The notes under the pieces are model-generated. The model was not told the origin of the DNA and did no database searches. It was given only the letters and a program-made list of their open reading frames with translations. DNA of 64,000 nucleotides from JASLMY01 sp965226475 (GTDB lineage: Bacteria > Pseudomonadota > Alphaproteobacteria > GCA-2731375). Below, one piece after another: positions 44,604 through 51,985 of the stretch. The position numbers were made by a program, and so were the translations under genes. The first letter of the stretch is position 1. Every line of letters begins with the position of its first letter. The stretch lies in contig CBDDDJ010000003.1 of the NCBI GenBank assembly GCA_965226475.1, forward strand, positions 1,302,001-1,366,000, given 5' to 3'.

Positions 44604-46077
44604 GACGGAACATTACACGAACATGCTGCCGACGCCCACCAGAAACTCAACATCTCGTCAAACCGGGCTCAAAGGGATAAGCCCTTTAATGTATTGTTGG
44701 TCGTATGGAACATAAACAATGTTCCATGTCGGTGACGTGCCTTTTGAAAACCTCAATATTGTGTCGTGAATGCGCCCCATATGGCGGGCTCCTTGCGATA
44801 CGTCACTATGGGCGCCAGTTCTTTTCCAAACGAGTTCGTTCTTGAAATTCTCAACTCCGAAAACTGCATCCATAACCACCTTAAGGTAGTGACTCATGGT
44901 GGGATCGCAATGGAGATATATTGAGCCAGAACCCTTTAGCACACGGTGGCATTCGCGAAGCCGGTTTGCCATGTAGGACAGATAGGCCAGTTGAGAGTTC
45001 TCACCCAGTATCCGACGCAACCCTTCAATTGCATCAGCTAGACGAGTATCGGACGCCACCTCGTGGAAGTCATCAACAGCCTCATGCCAGCTCCACGTAT
45101 CATCGAACGCCACCCATTGAGCACCGCCGATGAAGGCGTTGTAGAGCCGCTTAGAGTTGAATGGTGGGTCGAGATAGATCAGGTCGACTGACTCGTCGGT
45201 GATATCCTCACGCATGACATCAAGGCAATCGCCGAAATAGAGCCGGTTGGTAGCCGGAGCAGACATGACCCCGCCCCTACGCGATCAAGTCCCGATACGG
45301 CAGGTGCTTCCCTTCCAAGCCCTTCACCACCCCGCCCATGATGTTGATGGTATCGGCTTCCCGATCATTGTGCCGGCCAGCGAACTCGCCGACATACCGA
45401 TCAAGGTGCTTTTCGCTGAAGTGGTGGAAGGTGCCGTGGTAGCCCCGCTTCAACATGGACCAGAAAGACTCGACCCCGTTGGTGTGCGCCATCCCGCGAA
45501 CGTACTCACCGGCGGAATGGCAAACCGCCTCGTGGTCGAAGGGCAGCCCTTCGTAGGCGCTGGCATCGTCGGTGAACACCTTGGCGTCAGGGGCCGCGTG
45601 CTGGGCAACGAAGCCTTGGAGGGTCGGCTTGTCGGTGGCCGGCACTGATCGGGCCACGACGCGATTGGTGGCCCGATCCTTCACGCCTACGACGGCAGTC
45701 TTGCCGACTGCGCCGCGCCCCGTCAGCTTCGGGCGCTTCGCCTTGGGCATGTTCTTGCGCTTGCCGCCGATGTACGTCTCATCGGCCTCTACGGGCCCGG
45801 TGAACATGCCGCCATTGTCGGCCTTCCACCCTTCGCGGAGCCTGTGGGCCAGATACCACGCCGACTTCTGCGTGATGTTCAGGTCACGATGCAGCTTCAT
45901 GCTCGACACGCCCTTGAGGTTGGTTGCCAGCAGGTAGATGGCGATGGCCCACTCCCGGTTGAGAACGGCGGCGCAATAATCCCCCACTGAAGCGGCCGGT
46001 CGATCCGGCTGCGGCGGACCAAAATGGGACCGCGTATAGCCTTCTGTCAGGGTTGCTCTGACTGGAAGGCGGGGGGG

Positions 46078-47750
46078 ATGTATCGGGTGGAGTTGTACGC
46101 ACGGGTTCGGCGGGCGTGTCGTGTCGAGGGAATGAGCACCCGCGAGGCCTCGCGGGTGTTCGGGCTGGACCGCAAGACGGTACGCAAGATGCTGTCGTTC
46201 TCGGTGCCGCCGGGGTATCGCCGCGGCAAGCCGCCACGGCGGCCGAAGCTGGGTCCGTTCACGGGGATCATCGATCGGATTCTGGAAGACGATCGGACCA
46301 GCCACCACAAGCAACGGCAACTGCGAAGCGCATCTTCGACCGCCTCCGGGACGAGTACGGTTTCACGGGCGGCTACACCATCGACTACGTTCGCCGCGGC
46401 AAGCCGCCACGGCGGCCGAAGCTGGGTCCGTTCACGGGGATCATCGATCGGATTCTGGAAGACGATCGGACCAGCCACCACAAGCAACGGCACACTGCGA
46501 AGCGCATCTTCGACCGCCTCCGGGACGAGTACGGTTTCACGGGCGGCTACACCATCGTGAAGGACTACGTTCGTGAGCAGGGGCTTCGGTCGCGTGAGGT
46601 GTTCGTGCCACTCTCCCATTCCCCCGGTCACGCCCAGGCGGACTTCGGCGAAGCGATGGCGGTGATCGGCGGCGCGTTACGGAAGATCCACTTCCTTGCC
46701 TTCGACCTTCCCCACAGTGATGGTTGCTTTGTTGCGGCCTATCCGGCGGAGACGACCGAAGCATTCTGCGATGGCCACAACGCGGCGTTTGCCTTCTTCG
46801 GCGGCGTCCCCCGATCCATCCTGTACGACAACACCAAGCTGGCGGTTGCCCGGATCCTGGGCGATGGGAAGCGGCAGCGAACGCGCGTCTTCACGGAGCT
46901 TCAGTCCCACTATCTGTTCGAGGACAGGTTCGGCCGGCCGGGCAAGGGCAACGACAAGGGCAAGGTCGAGGGACTGGTCGGCTTCATCCGGCGGAACTTC
47001 CTGGTCCCCGTCCCGCGTGCCGAGAGCTTCGCGGCCCTCAACGATGCTCTCGCCGAACAGTGCCGCCGGCGCCAGGCGGCGCGGCTGCGGGGCCACAAGG
47101 AGACCATCGGCGAGCGTCTCGAGCGGGATCGTCAAGTTCTCTTGCCATTGCCGCCTGCTCCCTATGATGCCTGCGATAAGCGCCCTGGACGGGCGAGTTC
47201 GCTGTCGCTGGTGCGTTACCGCGGCAACGACTATTCCGTGCCCGTGGCCTACGGCCACCGTGAGGTGCTCATCCGGGGCTACGTCGATGAGGTGGTGATC
47301 AGCTGCGGGGCCGAGGTGATCGCCCGGCACCGCCGGTCCTACGACAGCGAGGACCTGATCTTCGACCCGCTGCATTACCTGCCCTTGATCGAGCAGAAGA
47401 TCGGCGCCCTCGACCAGGCCGCGCCATTGGCGGGCTGGGACCTGCCCGAGGCCTTCATCACTCTGCGGCGGCTCCTCGAAGCTCGTATGGGCAAGGCAGG
47501 CAAGCGCGAGTACGTCCAGGTGCTCCGTCTACTGGAGACCTTCCGGCTCGAGGAGGTCGAGGGTGCGGTCGGCGACGCCCTGCGGCTCGGCGCAATCGGC
47601 TTTGATGCGGTGAAGCACCTGGTACTGTGCCGCATCGAGCGGCGGCCGCCCAGGCTCAACCTCGACGTCTATCCGTATCTGCCGCGCGCCCGGGTCGCGA
47701 TGACGTCCGCCAAGTCGTACATGAGCCTGCTGTCGGGGCTCGGCGCATGA
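46078..47750 (+). pseudogene. istA: IS21 transposase IstA with internal tandem duplication and frameshift
   Basis: The N-terminal helix-turn-helix (MYRVELYARVRRACRVEGMS, TREASRVFGLDRKTVRKML) is in one frame to about 46314. The catalytic rve domain and C-terminus are in another: HAQADFGEAMAVIGGAL, FGGVPRSILYDNTKLAVARI, RFGRPGKGNDKGKVEGLVGF, YRGNDYSVPVAYGHREVLIR, ending TSAKSYMSLLSGLGA. A tandem duplication (46218-46390 and 46391-46570) lies between. The second copy is 180 bp (60 codons); the first has lost 1 and 6 bases, and the single-base loss shifts the frame. The C-terminal 390 codons are intact. Confidence 0.88.
46218..46570. repeat. Tandem duplication within istA (173 and 180 bp)
   Basis: Both copies start TCGCCGCGGCAAGCCGCCAC and end GACTACGT (46390 and 46570). 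Copy 1 reads CAACGGCAACTGC where copy 2 has CAACGGCACACTGC, and lacks TGAAGG before GACTACGT. Otherwise the copies look identical, so the duplication is recent. Confidence 0.92.
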
Positions 47751-48511
47751 CCGACACACCGCAAGTGCTGCTCGCCCACCACCTCAAGACGCTGAAGCTG
47801 CCGACCTTCCTGCGCGAGTACGACAAGATCGCCCGGCAGTGCGCCTCGGAAGGCGTCGATCACGTCCGCTACCTGTTGAGACTCGCCGAGCTCGAGCTGA
47901 TCGACCGCGAGCGCCGCATGGTCGAGCGGCGCATCAAGGCGGCGCGCTTCCCCGTGGTCAAGAGCCTCGACAGCTTCGACTTCAAGGTCATCCCCTCGCT
48001 CAACAAGGCGCTGGTCCTGGAGCTGGCCCGCTGCGAGTACATCGAGCGCCGCGAGAACCTCATCGCGCTCGGCAACAGCGGCACCGGCAAGACCCACATC
48101 GCCCTCGGTCTCGGCTTGGCGGCCTGCCAGAAGGGCCTCTCGGTCGGCTTCATCACCGCCGCCGCACTGGTCCACGAGCTCATCGAGGCCCGCGATGACA
48201 AGCAGCTGCTGAGGTTCCAGAAGAAGCTCGCCACCTACAAGCTTCTGATCGTCGACGAACTCGGCTTCGTGCCGCTGTCGAAGACCGGCGCCGAGCTGTT
48301 GTTCGAGGTGTTCAGCCAACGCTACGAGCGGGGCTCGACCCTGGTCACCACCAATCTGCCCTTCGACGAATGGACCGAGGTGTTCGGCTCCGAGCGCCTC
48401 ACCGGCGCTCTCCTCGACCGCCTCACCCACCACGTCAACATCCTCGAGATGAATGGCGAGAGCTACAGGCTCAACCAGAGCCGCAGGCGTCAAACCCCGA
48501 CGGCGAACTGA
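47747..48511 (+). CDS. istB: IS21 helper ATPase IstB
   Basis: 254 residues. AAA+ ATPase that assists IstA in target choice. Seen: VLLAHHLKTLKLPTFLREYD, YLLRLAELELIDRERRMVER, Walker A IALGNSGTGKTHIALGLGLA, Walker B LLIVDELGFVPLSKTGAELL, STLVTTNLPFDEWTEVFGSE and RLTGALLDRLTHHVNILEM. Its ATG overlaps the istA stop (ATGA). Intact, and could serve related IS21 copies in trans. Confidence 0.95.
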   Translation: MTDTPQVLLAHHLKTLKLPTFLREYDKIARQCASEGVDHVRYLLRLAELELIDRERRMVERRIKAARFPVVKSLDSFDFKVIPSLNKALVLELARCEYIERRENLIALGNSGTGKTHIALGLGLAACQKGLSVGFITAAALVHELIEARDDKQLLRFQKKLATYKLLIVDELGFVPLSKTGAELLFEVFSQRYERGSTLVTTNLPFDEWTEVFGSERLTGALLDRLTHHVNILEMNGESYRLNQSRRRQTPTAN

Positions 48512-49160
48512 ACCGACCACCCAACCCACGCTTGACCCCGTGGGCCCACAGGTCCCTCCCGCGCGCGCCGCCGCGTCGGCCTGTTGAGGGCACGCCGCGT
48601 CGCACCCGGGGCCCTCCCATGGACTAGGGGACAAGCCCGCAGCCGCCAAGTGGTCCCTTCTTACACCGCCACGGTGGTCCCTTTTTGCTCCGCCATTGAC
48701 ACCCGGTAGCCGAGCTGGGTGCGGTGCATGACGGTGCCGGTCTTCAGGGAGAACATGGGCCGATTCGGGCAGCCCCGGCAACGGTGCGTCATGGAGCGGT
48801 GCTTGATGCCAGCTTGGACGTTCAGGGAGCCGCAGTGCGGGCAGGTCGGACCATCGGGCCAGCGCTGGGCCGCAATCCACTTCTCCGCAGCCTCATCGGT
48901 CGGGAACATGGCGGTGATCTCGATCAGTGAGATACCCTTGCGGTGAGCCTTCCCCGGTGCCTTGCTTGCCATGTCTCTGCCTCCCTGAATTGTGACTCCG
49001 TTGTAACACGGCTTGGGGTGGGGCGCAAGAGGAAATTGTGACTCCGGTATATAATCCCCTTAATTTAGGGCGTCCCGCACCGCTATTCCAGTCACCGCTG
49101 GCGGCGGCGGCGACATCTCCCTAAGCTCGCCCGTGGCGAGACCCGGAGGGAGGGGTGCCC

Positions 49161-50651
49161 ATGGGCGCGAAGCCGATCAAGAACGCCGCCGAGCATATAG
49201 CCAGCCTCAAGGACGGTCGCAGCGTTCATATCGAAGGCCGGTCGGTCGACGACGTCACCACGCACCACGCCTTCCGCAATTCGGTGGCGACGGCGGCGAG
49301 CCTCTACGACTACCAGGCCGATCCGGCGAACGCGGAGCTGATGACCTTCGAATCTCCCACCAGCGGACGCCGCGTCAACCGCGCCTGGCAGATGCCGGAG
49401 AGCTACGAGGACCTGGTGCTGCGCCGCGAAGCGTTGGTCGCCTGGGCGGAACAGCATGGCGGTTTCATGGGACACTCGCCCGACCATCTCGCCTCCGCCG
49501 TCACCGGCCAGCTGATGGGGCTGGAGATGTTTCGCGCGCACGATGCCAAGCGGGCCGAGGCCTTCTGGAACTATTACGTCCACGCCCGCGACAACGACCT
49601 CTACCTCACCTACGTCATCATCAATCCCCAGGTCGACCGCTCGAAAGCCGCGATCGAGCTGGGGCGCGACGATCCCATGCTCCGCATCGTCGACGAGGAT
49701 TCGGCGGGCGTCACGGTCCGAGGCGCCAAAATGTTGGGCACCAGCTCGATCATGGCGAACGAGGTCTTCGTCGCCCACCTGCAGCCGCTTCGCGCGGACG
49801 AGGTCGACTACGCGATCTGCTGCGCCCTGCCGATGGCGACCAAGGGCCTCGAGGTGCTCTCCCGCCGGTCCTACGAGGGGCGGGCGGGAAGCGAGTTCGA
49901 CGACCCGCTGGCCGCCCGCTACGACGAGAACGACGCGCTGCTCTATTTCGACGACGTACGCGTGCCGTGGGAGCGGATCTTCGTCCACCGCGACCCAGAG
50001 ATGTGCCGGCGCCAGTTCCACGACACGCCCGGCCACATCTACCAGAACTACCAGGCGCAGATCCGTCTCACCGTGAAGCTCAAGTTCCTGGTCGGCCTCG
50101 CCCGCCAGATCACCGAGATAATTGGCACCGTGAAGATTCCCTCGGTGGTCGACACATTGGGCCGCTTGGCGGCCCGCGCCGCCCAGGTCGAGAGCATGCT
50201 CTGGGGGACGGAGGCCAAGGGGCAATACTGGGGCAAGTATTTCGTGCCCGATCGCCATGCGGTCTATGCCGCCCAGACCCTGACGCAAGAGCTCTACCCG
50301 GAGATGATCACCACGCTCAGGGAGCTGGCGGGCGGCGCCTTGATCATGTTGCCGTCGGCCGCCGACGACTTCGCCGACCCCCACCTGGCCCACATCATCG
50401 AAAGCGTGCAGCACTCGGCCGACGGACGCAGCGACCGGGAACGGATCAAGCTGCTGAAACTGGCGTGGGACGCCATCGGCTCCGAGTTCGCCGGCCGGCA
50501 CGTGCAGTATGAGATGTTCTATGCTGGCGCCCAGTTCGTCACCCGCGGGCACAGCTTCCGCACCTACGACTGGGACGCGGCGGGGCGTCTGGTCGATACC
50601 ATCGCGAACCGCTACGACCTGGAGGGTTCGCTCCCGGCTGCCACCGATTAG
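49161..50651 (+). CDS. HpaB-family flavin-dependent aromatic hydroxylase (4-hydroxyphenylacetate 3-monooxygenase type)
   Basis: 496 residues. Uses reduced FAD from a separate reductase to hydroxylate a phenolic compound. Seen: YEDLVLRREALVAWAEQHGG, FMGHSPDHLASAVTGQLMGL, LYLTYVIINPQVDRSKAAIE, VRGAKMLGTSSIMANEVFVA, LLYFDDVRVPWERIFVHRD, QIRLTVKLKFLVGLARQITE, LRELAGGALIMLPSAADDF and FAGRHVQYEMFYAGAQFVTR. Length matches the family. ATG 49161 is used (GTG 49155 possible). No HpaC reductase is adjacent. A TetR gene follows 34 bp downstream and may control it. The cargo transposon lies 93 bp upstream. Confidence 0.88.
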   Translation: MGAKPIKNAAEHIASLKDGRSVHIEGRSVDDVTTHHAFRNSVATAASLYDYQADPANAELMTFESPTSGRRVNRAWQMPESYEDLVLRREALVAWAEQHGGFMGHSPDHLASAVTGQLMGLEMFRAHDAKRAEAFWNYYVHARDNDLYLTYVIINPQVDRSKAAIELGRDDPMLRIVDEDSAGVTVRGAKMLGTSSIMANEVFVAHLQPLRADEVDYAICCALPMATKGLEVLSRRSYEGRAGSEFDDPLAARYDENDALLYFDDVRVPWERIFVHRDPEMCRRQFHDTPGHIYQNYQAQIRLTVKLKFLVGLARQITEIIGTVKIPSVVDTLGRLAARAAQVESMLWGTEAKGQYWGKYFVPDRHAVYAAQTLTQELYPEMITTLRELAGGALIMLPSAADDFADPHLAHIIESVQHSADGRSDRERIKLLKLAWDAIGSEFAGRHVQYEMFYAGAQFVTRGHSFRTYDWDAAGRLVDTIANRYDLEGSLPAATD

Positions 50652-50668
50652 CCTCGCCCGGGATTTTG

Positions 50669-50687
50669 ATGTAACAACCCTTCACAT
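50669..50687 (+). promoter_or_regulatory. Candidate TetR operator at the regulator's own start
   Basis: ATGTAACAACCCTTCACAT is an imperfect inverted repeat that includes the start codon of the TetR gene. The same pattern, as a perfect palindrome, occurs at 51405-51423 ahead of the DUF2852 gene. The arms ATGTAA and TTYACAT followed by GAG are conserved in both. Confidence 0.5.
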
Positions 50688-51309
50688 GAGCGGGGCGGGC
50701 AAACGGGCCAGGCGGCGGGGCTACCACCACGGCAATCTGCGGGAGACGCTGGTGCAGGCCGCGCTGGACCTCATCGGCGACAAGGGGCTCGCCGGCTTCA
50801 CCTTCGCCGAGGCGGCCCGCTGGGCCGGCGTCAGCCCGGCCGCGCCCTATCGCCACTTCCGCGACCGCGACGAGCTGCTGGTCGACGTCGCCACGCGCGG
50901 CTTCGAACGGCTGGCCGAGGCGCTGGCGCGCGACTGGGACCGGGGCCGGCCGGAGCCGTACCGCGCCTTCGAAAATTGCGCGCGCGCCTATCTCGCCTTC
51001 GCCCGGACGGAGCCCGCCTATTTCGCCGCCATGTTCGAATCCCGCCTGGCGCCCGATGCCGGGCCCGGGTTCGATGCCACCGCCGAGGCCGCCATCGCCG
51101 TGCTCGGCCAGGCGGTCGAGGCCTTTTCGGCCCTGATGCCGGCCGACGAGCGCCCGCCCGCGCGCATGATGACGCTGCACGTCTGGGCGCTCCTGCACGG
51201 CATCGCCTCGCTCTTCGCGCGCGGCGACGAGGCCCGCCGGCCGCTGCCGATGACGCCCGAGGAGCTGTTGGAATCGGCCCTGCTGCTCTATCTGAAGGGT
51301 CTCCGCTAG
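50686..51309 (+). CDS. TetR/AcrR-family transcriptional regulator
   Basis: 207 residues. N-terminal helix-turn-helix: RRGYHHGNLRETLVQAALDL, IGDKGLAGFTFAEAARWAGV, SPAAPYRHFRDRDELLVDVA (residues about 12-65). The C-terminal domain (YRAFENCARAYLAFARTEPA, YFAAMFESRLAPD, MMTLHVWALLHGIASLFARG) fits the WHG/TetR_C type. No useful Shine-Dalgarno precedes ATG 50686; instead the start sits inside a palindrome that may be its operator, suggesting autorepression. Likely targets are its own gene, the DUF2852 gene and perhaps HpaB (inference). Confidence 0.88.
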   Translation: MSGAGKRARRRGYHHGNLRETLVQAALDLIGDKGLAGFTFAEAARWAGVSPAAPYRHFRDRDELLVDVATRGFERLAEALARDWDRGRPEPYRAFENCARAYLAFARTEPAYFAAMFESRLAPDAGPGFDATAEAAIAVLGQAVEAFSALMPADERPPARMMTLHVWALLHGIASLFARGDEARRPLPMTPEELLESALLLYLKGLR

Positions 51310-51404
51310 CCGGCCACGGGCAAGGCGGAATAGGGCATCGTTTTTCCGCCTGGCCGGGGACACGTCACGGTTAACAATCCCACCACGGCGGCCAATCTAG
51401 GTGA

Positions 51405-51423
51405 ATGTAAACAACATTTACAT
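51405..51423 (+). promoter_or_regulatory. Perfect palindrome ahead of the DUF2852 gene (candidate TetR operator)
   Basis: ATGTAAACAACATTTACAT has 7-bp perfect arms (ATGTAAA / TTTACAT) with a 5-nt centre, 10 nt ahead of ATG 51433 and overlapping the leader before GAGGGAGAG. It matches the site at 50669-50687. A TetR-size symmetric site between the regulator and the next gene is good but untested evidence. Confidence 0.6.
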
Positions 51424-51432
51424 GAGGGAGAG

Positions 51433-51834
51433 ATGGAACTCGCGGCAAAAATCGACGACTACGGCAAGCCGGCCTGGATCGGACTGCTGATCGTCAGCTT
51501 CTTCGTCTTCTGGCCCCTGGGCCTGGCTCTGCTGGCCTACCTGATCTGGAGTGGACGCATGGGATGCTGTAACGGACGTGGCGAACGCCACTGGAACGAG
51601 GCGCGGGAGTGGATCCGCAATGCCTGGTGGCGCGGCGCGCGGCGCCGGGCGCCCACCAGCGGCAACGGCGCCTTCGACGAATATCGCGACGACATGTTGC
51701 GCCGCCTGGAGCAGGAGCAGCGCGACTTCAAGGCCTTCCTCCACCGCCTGCGCATGGCCCGCGACAAGGCCGAATTCGACCAGTTCATGTCGGAGCGCCG
51801 GGATCCGGGCGCGGCGGACGCCACCCAGGTCTGA
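51433..51834 (+). CDS. DUF2852 small membrane protein
   Basis: 133 residues. Seen: MELAAKIDDYGKPAWIGLLI, one or two membrane helices (IGLLIVSFFVFWPLGLALLA, YLIWSGRM), then a charged region with WNEAREWIRNAWWRGARRRA and a C-terminal coiled-coil-like helix (FDEYRDDMLRRLEQEQRDFK, AFLHRLRMARDKAEFDQFM). The FDEYRxxxLxRLExEQxxFxxFLxRLRxAKDKxEFDxFM pattern is characteristic of DUF2852 in alphaproteobacteria. Function unknown. GAGGGAGAG precedes the ATG. Confidence 0.9.
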   Translation: MELAAKIDDYGKPAWIGLLIVSFFVFWPLGLALLAYLIWSGRMGCCNGRGERHWNEAREWIRNAWWRGARRRAPTSGNGAFDEYRDDMLRRLEQEQRDFKAFLHRLRMARDKAEFDQFMSERRDPGAADATQV

Positions 51835-51985
51835 GAGCGGCCTCGCGCAAGCGCGGTCGAACGGTCCGGCGCCGGAGTCCCCCCCTCCGGCGCCGGATTC
51901 CGTCGTCGTCCGATCGGGTGGGAGGCGGGCTCACGCCCGCGACCCGCAAGCGACGTCACCAAGTCGCGGGCATCTCGCCGGGGCT

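Larger units (their letters stand above)
43462..44687 (-). mobile_element. IS1595-family insertion sequence inside the methyltransferase gene
   Basis: The element is about 43468-44681 (1214 bp). CCCTTT at 43462-43467 and 44682-44687 flanks it and collapses to restore the K-G-I codons of the methyltransferase. The eight bases ATCCCTTT and AGCCCTTT match at seven positions, so an 8-bp duplication with one change is possible. The ends share AGATGTTGA-containing inverted segments (43482-43491 and the complement near 44648-44657) rather than a perfect terminal repeat, so end coordinates may be off by a few bases. Confidence 0.82.
42505..45266 (-). pseudogene. DNA methyltransferase fused to an Mrr-like PD-(D/E)XK nuclease, split by an IS
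   Basis: The rebuilt protein is 513 residues: 45266-44682 (195 codons) joined to 43461-42505, with AAAGGG duplicated at the insertion. N-terminal half: NRLYFGDCLDVMREDITDES and catalytic motif IV LIYLDPPFNSKRLY (DPPF 33-36). After the junction come GYPTQKPTALVEPIIRSSSN and AdoMet motif I VLDPFCGCGTTVHAAQ (about 326-334), so motif IV precedes I (beta class, N6-adenine or N4-cytosine). The C-terminal 110 residues read GDKGIDGRGRFPIRKGQFID, VVSQVKGGGTSPGDVQAFNG, an acid then Q-x-K arrangement like Mrr-type nucleases. Both activities in one chain is inference. The split copy is dead unless the halves complement. Confidence 0.88.
45954..48707 (+). mobile_element. IS21-family element inside the cargo transposon's transposase
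   Basis: The element is 45960-48701 (2742 bp), flanked by CCCGGT at 45954-45959 and 48702-48707. The left end TGAGAACGGCGGCGCAATAA matches the complement of the right end (TGTCAATGGCGGAGCAAAAA) at most positions. Near the right end, GTGGTCCCTTCTTACACCGCCA and GTGGTCCCTTTTTGCTCCGCCA form the repeated binding sites usual for IS21. It holds istA and istB on the plus strand, opposite to the host transposon genes. Confidence 0.93.
45277..48972 (-). pseudogene. IS1595-family transposase of the cargo transposon, split by IS21
   Basis: N-terminal part 48972-48702 carries the zinc ribbon (GPTCPHCGSLNVQAG..HRCRGCPNRPMFSLKTGTVMHR). The C-terminal part 45953-45277 carries WAIAIYLLATNLKGVSSMKL, KSAWYLAHRLREGWKADNGG, VEADETYIGGKRKNMPKAKR (first acid), AKVFTDDASAYEGLPFDHEA (second acid) and NGVESFWSMLKRGYHGTFHH. 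Joining them at the duplicated CCCGGT gives 948 nt, a clean 315-residue protein. It would have mobilised the 42301-49059 transposon. The methyltransferase gene starts 10 bp after its stop, showing they were one operon. Confidence 0.92.
42293..49067 (-). mobile_element. IS1595-family transposon with methyltransferase cargo, carrying two later IS insertions
   Basis: The element proper is 42301-49059. Terminal 25-bp inverted repeats are perfect: GGGGATTATATACCGGAGTC.. at 42301-42325 and its complement at 49035-49059. Target duplication TTAATTTA is at 42293-42300 and 49060-49067. Order on the minus strand from the right end: transposase, methyltransferase-nuclease, 51-residue protein. Subtracting the nested IS1595 (1214 bp plus 6) and IS21 (2742 bp plus 6) leaves a 2791-bp original transposon. 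Cargo-bearing members of the IS1595 family are known; this copy can no longer move by itself because its transposase is split. Confidence 0.93.

Noticed and set aside
42301..49059. Interpretation as an integrative island with integrase
   Set aside because: Ends are short perfect inverted repeats with an 8-bp duplication and the core enzyme is a DDE transposase, so it is a transposon.
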